Shown here piece by piece: positions 51,522 through 61,500 of a stretch of DNA of 64,000 nt. The notes beneath the pieces are model-generated. The model did not search any database. It had not been told where the DNA came from and worked only from the letters and a program-made list of their open reading frames with translations. The DNA is from Candidatus Gastranaerophilales bacterium (GTDB lineage: Bacteria; Cyanobacteriota; Vampirovibrionia; Gastranaerophilales; Gastranaerophilaceae). The position numbers and the translations under genes are program-made. Numbering within the stretch: the stretch's first letter is position 1; each line of letters begins with the position of its first letter. The stretch lies in the NCBI GenBank assembly GCA_947626225.1, contig CANQRH010000006.1:1-64000 (forward strand), in the 5' to 3' direction.

Positions 51522-53522
51522 ATGAAAAAGATGAATACCAGTAAAAAGATTTTTAGTGCAGCTATGTTTATCGCACTTATATCTTCGCCTGTAATTGCCG
51601 CATCATTACCTTCTCCGAGTGATTTAGGAGGGTTTAACCCTGCGCAAATTCGTCAGGAAGCAGAATTTCAGTCAGGTTTGAACCAAGGACATGACGGCAC
51701 TCAGCTCAGAGAAAGATATCAGGAAAGGAACAGAACTGAAGATTATCAATTCTTTCAAGACAGAAAGAAAACAGAAATTGATCCCAATGCGGGAAATCAA
51801 GTTATCCAAAACAGTAATGTCGATGTAAATTATCATCAGGCTACTATTGAAGAACTTGATACCAAGGGTGTTTTCGTTAACTCGGTTGAAGTTGCTCCGT
51901 CTGAAATTTTAACGCAGGATGAAATTAACAAACTTGTTCAGCCGATTGTCGGCCGTAACGTATTTATTGAAGATATCCAAAAAGTTATTGACAGTATCAA
52001 TAATTTATACGCCGAAAAAGGTTTTGTAACGGCAAGAGCATTTTTGCCCGAACAGACCGTTGAAAACGGAAATATTTACATTGCTTTAACGGAAAGTAAA
52101 ATCGGAAATATTACAGTTCAGCAGAACAAATGGACTAAAGAGGGATATATTACAAGACGACTTCCCGAAAAAGAAGGCCAGTTGTTTGATATTGTTGAAC
52201 TTGAAAAAGATATTCTTGATTTTAACAGATATAATGAAGGTGTAAGACTTTCCGCAAATCTTAGAGCGGGTGAAAAATCCGGCACAACCGATATTGATGT
52301 TGTTGCCGATGAAAACTTCCCGTTCCACTTGATGGGGCTTTTTGATAACGCAGGTCGTTATTCAACAGGCAGCCTGAGAGGCGGCGCAATGATTTATGCC
52401 GACAGCTTGTTCGGACACAGGGACAGATTATCATTGGGTACTTATCTTTCTAAAGGTGCTACAAGCCCGTTTATTGACTATAACTTCCCTGTTAACAAAA
52501 AAGACGGTCGTGTAGGGTTTATGTATTCGTCCACTTTTGCTAACGTAAAATACGGACCTTACGTTGATTTCTTTAAACTCAGAAGTGCCGGTCAACAGTA
52601 TTCTTTGTACTATTCACAACCGTTAATCAGAAAAACCGGATTTGAATTGAAATCATATGCTGCCGCTAATTATAAACGTGCCAGAACAATGATGTCATTC
52701 AAAGAACCTTATGACATTATTTATCATGATAATTTAGTTGATTCAATTGATAACATAACATCCGTTGAATTGGCATTACAGGCAAGAAAAGATACAAAAT
52801 ACGGTATTTGGTATCTTACTCAGGATGCTTACTATGCATTCCCGACATTCAAGAGCGACAGAGACAATCATTATTTCAAATACAGCGGCAGTGCCGTAAG
52901 ATTACATGATTTTTCTCACGGTGTAATCGGTCAATTAAGAGGTAATTATCAATTTGTACCGGGTGACAAACGTATTCCTTACCTTGATATGATGCAGACA
53001 GGTGGTTTGGCAACGGTAAGAGGTTATTCGGAAGGTTTAATGATCGGTAAAACAGGATACTTCCTCAGCGGTGAATTAATGTTCCCGCTTTTGCCGAGAC
53101 AGATTACAAGCCCGAGATCCGGAGAAAAAATTCCGTTTATCGGAAGATGGATTAAAGGTGCAATATTTGCCGATACTGCAGGTATTTTCCCCGCGGCTTG
53201 CGAAGATTATCTCGGCGGAAGCTATTTTGCGGCATCTGTTGGTATGGGGTTAAGAATTCAGCTCCCTGCTGATTTGACTGCAAGATTATATTGGGGCTTC
53301 CCGTTAATCCGTAACTATAACGAAGATGCAAGCAAAATGGGACGTTTCCACTTTGAAATGACTCTTTCACCGAACATTGATGCATTGCTTGCTTCCAGAA
53401 GTACAAAAGCTGCGGTTCCAAAAACTCAGTTCCAGAAGAATGTCGAAGCTGAATACGTTAATAACTACGACGATATCAGACATTACGACTACTTCCGTGA
53501 CGGCGGCGGCGGATCGCTTTAA
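51522..53522 (+). CDS. ShlB/FhaC-type outer membrane transporter (TpsB, two-partner secretion)
   Basis: A 666-residue protein with a signal peptide (IFSAAMFIALISSPVIAASL), a helical linker, two POTRA domains (about 115-190: VFVNSVEVAPSEILTQDEIN ... NIYIALTESKIGNITVQ, and about 190-250) and a 16-strand barrel. GGLATVRGYSEG (about 493-504) is the conserved VRGY motif of strand/loop 6 in the Omp85-TpsB superfamily. TpsB proteins export a large TpsA adhesin; none is adjacent. After the final barrel strand (GRFHFEMTLSP) there are about 55 more residues ending DGGGGSL, unusual since barrels normally end at the last strand. GAAAAGGTG precedes the ATG. Confidence 0.88.
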   Translation: MKKMNTSKKIFSAAMFIALISSPVIAASLPSPSDLGGFNPAQIRQEAEFQSGLNQGHDGTQLRERYQERNRTEDYQFFQDRKKTEIDPNAGNQVIQNSNVDVNYHQATIEELDTKGVFVNSVEVAPSEILTQDEINKLVQPIVGRNVFIEDIQKVIDSINNLYAEKGFVTARAFLPEQTVENGNIYIALTESKIGNITVQQNKWTKEGYITRRLPEKEGQLFDIVELEKDILDFNRYNEGVRLSANLRAGEKSGTTDIDVVADENFPFHLMGLFDNAGRYSTGSLRGGAMIYADSLFGHRDRLSLGTYLSKGATSPFIDYNFPVNKKDGRVGFMYSSTFANVKYGPYVDFFKLRSAGQQYSLYYSQPLIRKTGFELKSYAAANYKRARTMMSFKEPYDIIYHDNLVDSIDNITSVELALQARKDTKYGIWYLTQDAYYAFPTFKSDRDNHYFKYSGSAVRLHDFSHGVIGQLRGNYQFVPGDKRIPYLDMMQTGGLATVRGYSEGLMIGKTGYFLSGELMFPLLPRQITSPRSGEKIPFIGRWIKGAIFADTAGIFPAACEDYLGGSYFAASVGMGLRIQLPADLTARLYWGFPLIRNYNEDASKMGRFHFEMTLSPNIDALLASRSTKAAVPKTQFQKNVEAEYVNNYDDIRHYDYFRDGGGGSL

Positions 53523-53534
53523 TAATAAGATTTA

Positions 53535-53564
53535 TGCGGTAACATTTGTTACCGCATATTTTTT
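53535..53564 (+). terminator. Terminator between tpsB and bioD
   Basis: TGCGGTAAC (53535-53543), loop ATTT, GTTACCGCA (53548-53556), then TA and T6. The T run abuts the bioD Shine-Dalgarno site, so it could also modulate bioD. Confidence 0.75.
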
Positions 53565-53575
53565 CGGAGGATATT

Positions 53576-54241
53576 TTGACTAAAGGGATATTTATTACAG
53601 CTGTCGGGACTGATATCGGTAAAACCTTTATCAGTGCTTTGATTGTTAAAAAATTGAGAGAATCAGGATATAATTGCGGTTATTATAAGCCGGTGCTCAG
53701 CGGTGCGGAAAAAATTGACGGTAAGCTCACTTTAGGGGATTGCGAATATGTATTTAAAACCGCCGGAATTGATGCAAATCCTTTCGATTATGTGTCATAC
53801 TATTTTGAACCTGCCGTATCTCCGCATCTTGCCTCGCAAATGGAAAATAACCCGATTAAACTCACTAAAATCATTTCTGATTTTGAGAAGATAAAACGTC
53901 AGTATGATTACCTTGCGGTTGAAGGTGCGGGCGGAATTGTCTGTCCGTTTGGAGAGAATTTGCTGCTTTCGGATGTTATAAAAGCTTTAAATCTTGATAT
54001 CATTATAGTTTCGAATTCTTCACTCGGTTCAATAAATTCTGCCTTTTTAACTGCTGATTATGCAAAACGGAAAGGTATCAATATTCAAGGTATTATTCTG
54101 AATAATTATGATGAAAAGGATTTTATGCAGGCCGATAATAAAAAGCAGATTGAAAAGCTTACGGGTGTGAATGTTATAGCCGAAATTAAAAAGGGTGAAA
54201 GTAATATTGCGGATTTGTCAGGATTTTTTAAGGAGATATAA
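53576..54241 (+). CDS. bioD: Dethiobiotin synthetase
   Basis: BioD closes the ureido ring of dethiobiotin from 7,8-diaminopelargonate, CO2 and ATP. The 221-residue protein has the P-loop AVGTDIGKTFIS near the N-terminus, YKPVLSG with the conserved lysine, and VEGAGGIVCPFGE. The start is TTG 53576, five bases after GGAGG; the frame is open to 53546 inside the terminator, which is unlikely. The stop shares a base with the bioA ATG. Confidence 0.93.
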   Translation: MTKGIFITAVGTDIGKTFISALIVKKLRESGYNCGYYKPVLSGAEKIDGKLTLGDCEYVFKTAGIDANPFDYVSYYFEPAVSPHLASQMENNPIKLTKIISDFEKIKRQYDYLAVEGAGGIVCPFGENLLLSDVIKALNLDIIIVSNSSLGSINSAFLTADYAKRKGINIQGIILNNYDEKDFMQADNKKQIEKLTGVNVIAEIKKGESNIADLSGFFKEI

Positions 54242-55596
54242 TGGAAAACTTAGCTGAAAAAGATTTAAAATATATATGGCATCCCTGCTCTCAGATGAAA
54301 GATTACGAGGAGTTGAAACCTATTGCGGTTGAGCGGGGTGAAGGAATTTACCTTTACGGTATTGACGGTAAGAAATATTATGATGTTATAAGTTCATGGT
54401 GGTGCAATCTTCTCGGACATTGCAATCCTCATATAAGCGAAAGTTTAAAAAAGCAGGCGGACAAGCTTGAACATGTTATATTCGCCAATTTTACCCATGA
54501 ACAGGCAATAAGGTTGTGTGAAAGACTTACAAAAATCCTGCCTGCGGGCTTGTGTAAATTTAACTTTACCGATAACGGTTCATCTGCGATTGAAGCGGCA
54601 ATGAAGGTTAGTTTTCAATACCATGCACAAACCGGAAATCCGCAAAAGACTCGATTTATGGCACTTACCGATGCTTATCACGGCGAAACTATAGGAGCTT
54701 TGTCGGTCGGGGATTGTGATTTGTATACAAAACTTTATAAACCTATTTTGATGGATATTTTGCGTGTTCAGGCTCCCGACTGTTACAGATGCAAATACGG
54801 CAAGTGCCGTGAAAATTGCAATTGTGAGTGTGCGGAACATGCGGAAAAAATGTTTGAAAAATACGGAAATGAAACATCCGCAATACTTGTTGAACCGCTC
54901 TTACAAGGTTCTGCGGGAATGAAGATTTATCCTCCGTTGTATTTGAGAAAACTCAGAGAACTTTGTGACAGGTATAATGTGCATTTGCTGGCCGATGAAA
55001 TTGCTACCGGATTTGGCAGAACGGGAAAAATGTTTGCATTTGACCATGCCGGTGTTTCACCCGATATAATTTGTCTGTCTAAAGGACTTACGGGCGGTTA
55101 TATGCCTATGGCAATTTTTGTCACGACTCAAAAGATTTATGATGCTTTTTATGATGATTATTCAACCGGAAAAGCATTTATGCACAGTCACACTTACAGC
55201 GGCAACCCGCTTGCCTGCTCATGCGCAAATGCAGTTTTGGATATAATTGAGCCTTCCCTTAAACAAGCGCAAAACAATGAAAAATATTTTAATGAGCTTA
55301 TAAAGACTAAGTTTTTATCTCATCCTAATGTCGGAGAAGTCCGCCATATCGGACTTATAAATGCCATTGAACTTGTTAAAGACAAAACAACTAAAGAACC
55401 GTTTGACGGCAAGCTCAGACTCGGATATCAAATATACAAAAAAGCTTTGGAAAAAGGTGTGATACTGCGGCCTTTGGGTGACGTAATCTATTTTAATCCC
55501 CCGCTTGTTATAACACGCGAAGATATGGACTATGTAACCGATGTTGCACGCGAATGTCTTGATTTGGCTTTAAAAGATATTAAATGCTACAGCTAA
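54241..55596 (+). CDS. bioA: Adenosylmethionine-8-amino-7-oxononanoate aminotransferase
   Basis: BioA transaminates KAPA to 7,8-diaminopelargonate with S-adenosylmethionine and PLP. The 451-residue fold-type I enzyme has IWHPCSQMKDYE, VISSWWCNLLGHCNP, DEIATGFGRTGKMFA, and SKGLTGGYMPMA with the PLP lysine. An insertion with six cysteines (CYRCKYGKCRENCNCEC, about 181-197) may bind a metal; similar short cysteine inserts occur in other anaerobes. GGAGATATA precedes the ATG. bioB and bioF are not in the window. Confidence 0.95.
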   Translation: MENLAEKDLKYIWHPCSQMKDYEELKPIAVERGEGIYLYGIDGKKYYDVISSWWCNLLGHCNPHISESLKKQADKLEHVIFANFTHEQAIRLCERLTKILPAGLCKFNFTDNGSSAIEAAMKVSFQYHAQTGNPQKTRFMALTDAYHGETIGALSVGDCDLYTKLYKPILMDILRVQAPDCYRCKYGKCRENCNCECAEHAEKMFEKYGNETSAILVEPLLQGSAGMKIYPPLYLRKLRELCDRYNVHLLADEIATGFGRTGKMFAFDHAGVSPDIICLSKGLTGGYMPMAIFVTTQKIYDAFYDDYSTGKAFMHSHTYSGNPLACSCANAVLDIIEPSLKQAQNNEKYFNELIKTKFLSHPNVGEVRHIGLINAIELVKDKTTKEPFDGKLRLGYQIYKKALEKGVILRPLGDVIYFNPPLVITREDMDYVTDVARECLDLALKDIKCYS

Positions 55597-55634
55597 ACGG
55601 CACTGCACATATTTCAAATACGGAAATTGCAGAA

Positions 55635-55661
55635 TGTAATAATGTATTTGTTACACTTTTT
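55635..55661 (+). terminator. Terminator of bioD-bioA
   Basis: An 8-bp AT-rich stem (55635-55642 with 55648-55655) and T5 at 55657-55661. Weak but correctly placed, 38 bases after bioA. Confidence 0.45.
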
Positions 55662-55744
55662 AAAACCTATACTCCAACCCTAATTAAGTTTTTTTGAGAA
55701 AAAAAAGGAACTCTAACCTTTTATAATCGTCTTAAATTATAAAC

Positions 55745-55840
55745 TTATCCTTCGGTTGTGAGTTCTTCCCAGATGCTGGGTACTACGATTAACGCAGTAT
55801 AAACAATAAAACCGAAAAGGATTAAGTTGATAGCTTCCAT
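55745..55840 (-). CDS. 31-residue single-helix membrane peptide
   Basis: ATG 55840 (minus strand) is preceded by a strong AGGAGT Shine-Dalgarno site seven bases upstream, and the frame runs 31 codons to TAA. The product has a short polar start (MEAIN), a hydrophobic helix LILFGFIVYTALIVV and an acidic end (PSIWEELTTEG). Size and plan recall the small subunits of membrane complexes in cyanobacteria, but I cannot match it to one. It sits alone in the 363-base gap between bioA and the zinc-ribbon gene. Confidence 0.5.
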   Translation of the reverse strand: MEAINLILFGFIVYTALIVVPSIWEELTTEG

Positions 55841-55938
55841 GATATTAACTCCTATCTGTAGCTTCACAGGGCACACCGCCCCAATAATATTATTCCCGTT
55901 TTGTGAAAAAAAATAACATTATTTATAAAAATTTTTAT

Positions 55939-55944
55939 TATAAT
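55939..55944 (+). promoter_or_regulatory. -10 element before the zinc-ribbon gene
   Basis: TATAAT 15 bases before ATG 55960; the short leader contains GTGAGGA. No clear -35. Confidence 0.4.
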
Positions 55945-55959
55945 TATAGTGAGGAATTT

Positions 55960-56265
55960 ATGAAAAAGAAACTTGAAAAATTATTTGAAAATCTATGCTG
56001 TTCACACTGTAAGAACAGTTTTGACGAAAATTCATTTACAATAAAACGTGATGAAGAAGATTTAACCGTAGTGGGACTTAAATGTTCTCATTGCGGAAAA
56101 GATTTTGGCATGGCATTTTTAGGGTTTGGAAATATTGAGGTAAAAGATGTTGAACCGCTTGAAGTCCAACAAGGCCCGGAACCTATTGATTATAACGATG
56201 TAATTGATGCACACAGATTTATCAAAAATCTTAAAGGTGACTGGAGCAAGTATCTGCCTTCTTAA
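55960..56265 (+). CDS. Small zinc-ribbon protein
   Basis: A 101-residue protein starting MKKKLEKLFENL, with two CxxC pairs (CSHCKNSF and CSHCGKDFG, about 14-17 and 42-45) forming a zinc ribbon, a beta segment and a C-terminal helix (DVIDAHRFIKNLKGDWSKYL). GTGAGG before ATG 55960 sets the start; the frame is open to 55903, which lies before the -10. Its last 35 bases overlap the convergent EamA gene. Specific function unknown. Confidence 0.75.
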   Translation: MKKKLEKLFENLCCSHCKNSFDENSFTIKRDEEDLTVVGLKCSHCGKDFGMAFLGFGNIEVKDVEPLEVQQGPEPIDYNDVIDAHRFIKNLKGDWSKYLPS

Positions 56266-57121
56266 ATGATTGCAAAAATACCGAAAGCAGTATTAAAGCC
56301 ATTCCCGTATAAAAAGACAGAGTCAATTCGCGTGCTTCCCCGAGAAATATAATTGCAAACAATATGCCGTAAACAGGTTCAAGATTGCCGGCAAGACTTA
56401 CGGTGAAAGGCGAAAGCCTTTTGAGTACATCTATGTGCAAAAGATACAATAATACCGTACAAAAGATTGCAAGTATAATCAGCCATAGCCATTCAATCCC
56501 CTTAGGAATTAATTCTGTGCCTCGCATAAAACAAAGATAAAATATCATAAATATTGTCATAAAAACCGTTCCGCCCAAAAGTTCATAAAACAACATTGCT
56601 CTTGAAGATTTGCCGTGAACAATTTTATTATTGAAAAGTGTATATAGAGCAAACAGAAAAGCGGATATTATACCTAAAACTATTCCGAGTCTGAAACTTG
56701 AGTCAAAACTGAATATAAGCCATATCCCTAAAACCGCAAGCAGACTGTACAATAATTCTGTTAGTGAAAATTTTACCTTGCATATAAAAGGTTCAAAAAT
56801 AACCGTAAAAAATCCCACAAGGGAATAACATACCACCCCGACCGCAAGATTTGCATACTTGATACTTGCAAAGAAAAATATTAAATGAACGGCCAGCAAA
56901 GCACCGAGCCCCGATATTTTCAGCCAATCTCCATCTTGCGGCTTTTTTCTCATAAACAAAAGTATTAATGCAAAAAATACAAATGCCAGAAACATTCTGT
57001 ACCATACAATGACTGTTTCACTAAGAGGAATAAGCTTAGCAAAAACTCCCGTAAATCCCGACAGTAAAACAGAAGTGTGAAGTTTTAAATAATCAGTCCC
57101 CCGCATACCATGATTCTGCAC
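56231..57121 (-). CDS. EamA-family (DMT) transporter
   Basis: A 296-residue inner-membrane protein with ten predicted helices and two EamA halves: the first ends near LGIWLIFSF, the second holds SLAGNLEPVYGILFAIIFLGE, the family signature. Substrates of the family are metabolites such as amino acids; none can be named here. GTG 57121 is used; ATG 57106 is equally possible, with AAGGTG upstream. It begins 20 bases after glgA in the same direction. Confidence 0.85.
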   Translation of the reverse strand: MQNHGMRGTDYLKLHTSVLLSGFTGVFAKLIPLSETVIVWYRMFLAFVFFALILLFMRKKPQDGDWLKISGLGALLAVHLIFFFASIKYANLAVGVVCYSLVGFFTVIFEPFICKVKFSLTELLYSLLAVLGIWLIFSFDSSFRLGIVLGIISAFLFALYTLFNNKIVHGKSSRAMLFYELLGGTVFMTIFMIFYLCFMRGTELIPKGIEWLWLIILAIFCTVLLYLLHIDVLKRLSPFTVSLAGNLEPVYGILFAIIFLGEARELTLSFYTGMALILLSVFLQSFKKADTCSSHL

Positions 57122-57141
57122 CTTTTTTTTTAATAAGTCAA

Positions 57142-58584
57142 TTATTTGCTAAGTGATGTATATAAATCCAGGTAAACTTTTGAACTCTTTTCCCAAGAGA
57201 AATCAGCTTCCATTGCACTTTTTCTCATCGCATTGAATGTATATTTATCTTTGTACACGTCCGTTGAGCATTTTACAGCCTGCATCATGCTCCAAGAATC
57301 GTATCCCCAGAATTTAAATCCGGTTGAATCAGACAGAGGATAACCGACAACCGTATCTTCAAGTCCGCCGGTTGCTCTGACAACAGGCAGCGAACCGTAT
57401 CTCATAGCAATTAACTGACTCAACCCGCAAGGCTCAAATGCAGAAGGCATCAGATAAAAATCGCTTCCCGCATAAATAAGATTTGCAAGTTTTGCATCAT
57501 ATCCCACAAAAGCTCGAATGTTTGACGAATTGTTGGAAAGCCATATCAGAAGATTTTCATAATCCTTGTCACCGCTTCCCAAAAATACAAAATCAGCATT
57601 TAATCCTTTGAGTTCGTTTTCCGCACCTCTTATCAAATCAATTCCCTTTTGTGGTACCAGTCGTGAAACCATTGCGTATAACGGCCTTTCGGGATTATAT
57701 TCAAGCGAAAATTTTTCACACAGTTTTTTCTTATTTTCTTCTTTATTTTTCAAAGTTTTTATATCATAGTTTTTTACTATATTTTTATCTGTTTTTGGAT
57801 TAAACACATCGTAATCTATTCCGTTTAAAATTCCGATAACTTTGTGCTGATTCATTCTCAGTGTATAATCCATTCCTTCACCGTATTCACCTGTTAAAAT
57901 TTCTTGTGAGTATTTGGGAGATACGGCAATAACTTTGTCGGAATAATTTATGGCGCCTTTCATCCAGTTAACTTTTCCGTAATGTTCAACACCCCATTCG
58001 TTGTATACTATATCCTTGCGCATATTTGCAAAGTCAAGTACATCTTCAAACCAGACTCCCTGATATGCAAGATTATGTATTTCAAAAACATTCTTGGTAT
58101 TTTTCCAAAACTCATCATATCTGTAATTACTGTGAAGATATACCGGAATCATTGCCGTATGCCAATCATTTGAATGAATTACATCCGCTCTGAAATTTAA
58201 AAGTTTTGCATACTCAAGTGTTGCAAGCGAAAATGCTATATATCTTTCATGTTCATATCTTGTATCCAGCCATTTGGGATAAACTTCCTTAAAACAAGTG
58301 AAATACCAATCATTATGTACAAAAAATACGTTTATATTTGTATCGGGGAGTTTGCACATAAATAATCTGAATTTGTGCCCCACACCTCCGAATGTAAGCC
58401 ACATTTCAGAATTTTCAAGCTCTTTTATTCCGTATTTATTCGCATCAATCAAACCGTGAAACGGCGTAAAAATAGCAACTTCAGCATCTTTTTCAATATA
58501 TTTGGGCAAGCTTCCCGCAACATCTGCAAGTCCTCCCGCTTTGGAAAAAGGTGCAACTTCGGCTGATGCAAATAAAACTTTCAT
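57142..58584 (-). CDS. glgA: Glycogen synthase (ADP-glucose, GT5)
   Basis: GlgA elongates alpha-1,4-glucan from ADP-glucose. The 480-residue GT5 enzyme starts with FASAEVAPFSKAGGLADVAG, which contains the KAGGL nucleotide-sugar motif, and has HNLAYQGVW, VSRLVPQKGIDLI and the C-terminal PSAFEPCGLSQLIAMRYGS with the retaining-GT catalytic glutamate, then TGGLEDTV. The ATG shares one base with the stop of the upstream zinc-ribbon/STAND-like gene and its GAGGAT lies inside that gene, so the two are translationally coupled. Other glg genes are not in the window. Confidence 0.96.
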   Translation of the reverse strand: MKVLFASAEVAPFSKAGGLADVAGSLPKYIEKDAEVAIFTPFHGLIDANKYGIKELENSEMWLTFGGVGHKFRLFMCKLPDTNINVFFVHNDWYFTCFKEVYPKWLDTRYEHERYIAFSLATLEYAKLLNFRADVIHSNDWHTAMIPVYLHSNYRYDEFWKNTKNVFEIHNLAYQGVWFEDVLDFANMRKDIVYNEWGVEHYGKVNWMKGAINYSDKVIAVSPKYSQEILTGEYGEGMDYTLRMNQHKVIGILNGIDYDVFNPKTDKNIVKNYDIKTLKNKEENKKKLCEKFSLEYNPERPLYAMVSRLVPQKGIDLIRGAENELKGLNADFVFLGSGDKDYENLLIWLSNNSSNIRAFVGYDAKLANLIYAGSDFYLMPSAFEPCGLSQLIAMRYGSLPVVRATGGLEDTVVGYPLSDSTGFKFWGYDSWSMMQAVKCSTDVYKDKYTFNAMRKSAMEADFSWEKSSKVYLDLYTSLSK

Positions 58585-61500
58585 TATTTATCCTCACTTT
58601 CTTGTAAATCTTCAGGTTGAGCTTCCTCACTGTCGGAAGTGTTTTCCGGCTGAGTTATTTCTTCTTCCGTTAAGGAATCTTCTTCAACGGGAATGTAGTG
58701 TGAAGGATCTTCATCAAAGTTGAAATTTACACCGTATTTTTGTGCAAGATATTTTGCCTGATTTATGCATATCTGTGCACTTTCAAACTGCTGTTTAAAC
58801 ATCATTGCTTTGTACATGCTGTATTTAAATAACATTAAAAGATATTCGCTTGTTGTGTTATTTTTCTCAAGCTGAACAAGAGTATTGTTAAATATTCCGT
58901 ATGCAACATCATATTTATCCAGCTTCAGATGAAGTTCTCCCATCAAAAGCCAAGTACAGTATAATACTGAAATCATTCCGTTTTGATTTGTTTCCTGAAT
59001 TATGTTATAGAAAATGCTTTCCGCTTTCTTGTAGGATCCCGCCTTCATATATGCATATCCGATTAGCAAATCGGAGAATAATTCAAGTTGATGAATACCG
59101 GATTCTTTTGCGCATATTTTGGCTTTGTAAGCATATTCGGCAAAAGTGTTGCTGTCGCCGTTTGAAAGTGTAAATGCAGAAATGATATTGCAGATAATGG
59201 CGGCAAACCTGTCGTTCTGCTCAATTTCAATGCCTTCGAGAGATACGGGAATCCCCTTCATAAAGTCCTGTAAAAGCCCGAAAACAGCAAATGATTTAGG
59301 TATAAAACTTACAACACTGTTCAGTATATTCAAAAATTCTCTAATATCTCCGCTCAAAAGCATAACACCGGACAGTGCAATATAACCCGCGGAATCAATA
59401 ATGAGCTGTGCAAAACTTTCGTCGCTGTAATACTCAGGTTTTATTTTCGGTATTGTTTCGTTATTAATAACATTCAATACTTTGTAACCCACATCCACGC
59501 AGTCAACAAGCGTTCCGATATTGTATAAAATTTGAATATGCGCAACAGACATTAAGAAGAAATAAGTGTTAAAATTCGGACTGTCAGGATTTAATGATGA
59601 CGGCGGAAGCAAAGCAAGCACTTTATGTGTAAGTTCTAATGCATGGTTGTATTCTCCTGCCAATAAAGCTCCGTTAATCATCTTGTTGCATAATTCAATA
59701 ATTTTATCCGCATCACCGGTTTTTTCAATATTTTTAAGAGTTGTTTCGGCAACCTTGATTGATTTTTCTGGAATGTAATCATAGAGGTTATTTGCAATGT
59801 TATCATAAATTTCCGCTTTGTATGCCTTGTATGTTTCTTCGGTTTCTTCGGTTACCGTGCGGTCTAAAATTTCAATTATCTTATCACAGCAGTTTACAAA
59901 AGCCCGGAAATCTCCGAGAGATTGGTTGATTTGTGCCAGCTGTTCCCACTGGATACGTTCATTTTCACTGTCATTAAGAAGCCCGTATAAATAAGCTTTC
60001 AGAGGGCTTGGCATTGTTTCATCAAATACTTTGTCGAAAAGATTTTTTGCCGTATCTTCAAGTGAAATTTTACTTACGGTAGTTAAAAGATTTCTTCTTA
60101 AAAGGTTGTAATTCGGGAAATAGATGCAATTGTTGTACTCATACAAATATCCCATTTCCGCAAGTTTATCAAGATTTTCTTTAGTATTTTCAAATCCCAG
60201 ACTGTCTATAGTGCCTTTATCAATTCTGGTTCCGAGAAGAACGATAGATGTCAAGAGTTTCATTACTTCGACATCGTCCTGCAGCAGATTAAGTCTTCTT
60301 GCAATGAGCTTGTCAAGGCTTGATGGAATTATAATAGTTTTAGGATTAACCATTTCCACACTGTCATCGTCAGCTGAATATACACCGGATTCTATAAGAT
60401 ATTGAAGCGCAAAGTCTATAAACAAACTGCTTCCGCAGGCATATTTTGCAACTCTGTGGAAATAGAAATCATTAAGTACATTTCGATAATAAACTTTATT
60501 TTCTTCAATAATTTTCTCAAATGAAGCCGGTTTAAGCGTTATTTCAGTGTAATTGTCATACAGCATTAAGAAGTGGCAGTCTTTATGCAGTGAAAAATCT
60601 TTACTGTAATTCATCAAAATGCTGATATCAAGCTGTTCAAATTCTTGGAACAAGAATTTCATTACATCGTAAGAACTTTCATCAATCTTATCAAAGTCCT
60701 CAATAAAAATAAGTGTTTTGGGGATAACCTGAAGCAATGTAAGAAATATGTCAAAGTAAACCGATCTCTTATCCGCAATATCATCCGCCGGCCGTTTGTT
60801 CAAGGTAATCAAATCTTTAATCAATCCGTCGGGATCAACTGATTTGAACATTGTAAAATCATTCTGAGAAAACAGTTTCTGAGAAACCGTGTATTCAAAT
60901 ATTGCCGATACCAAATCTCTGAAGAAAGAATACGGGGTATATTTCATTTCATCATAGCAGGTAATCGTAATAATGTTGTTAAACTTTCCTGTTTCGGCAG
61001 CGGTGTTTAAAACTTTGATTGAATAAGGTTTATACATTTCGGGTGTTTTCAATGCAATAATGCCTTTCGGACAGGATTGAAGTTTATTCATTATATGGTA
61101 AAGGCAATCTATATTTTCCGTTCTGATAAAGTCGCATTTTATTTCTTCAAAGTTTATGGATTCAATATCGTAAATAGCATCTTTATCTTTTTTATTGGAG
61201 TTCAATCTGTTTAAAGCTTCACCGTCAAGCTTGTCCTGTTCAATAAGCATATTTTGAACAAAATTCGGAACTTCTATTTCGTCGGTTTCTTCCTGCGGAT
61301 ATTCTACGGTTACATATTCTCTCAAATCGACTTCATAGAACATCAGCATTTCATCATTTACCATAACAGAGTTTAACGGTGAAATCTTGTAATCACCGTC
61401 AATGGCATCAGACACATTGTCATCCGTCAAAACCTGGAAAGTATTCAGTATTTTATCTTCTTTCTTTTTGGTGCTTTGTGCTAAAAGGCTGATATTATAA

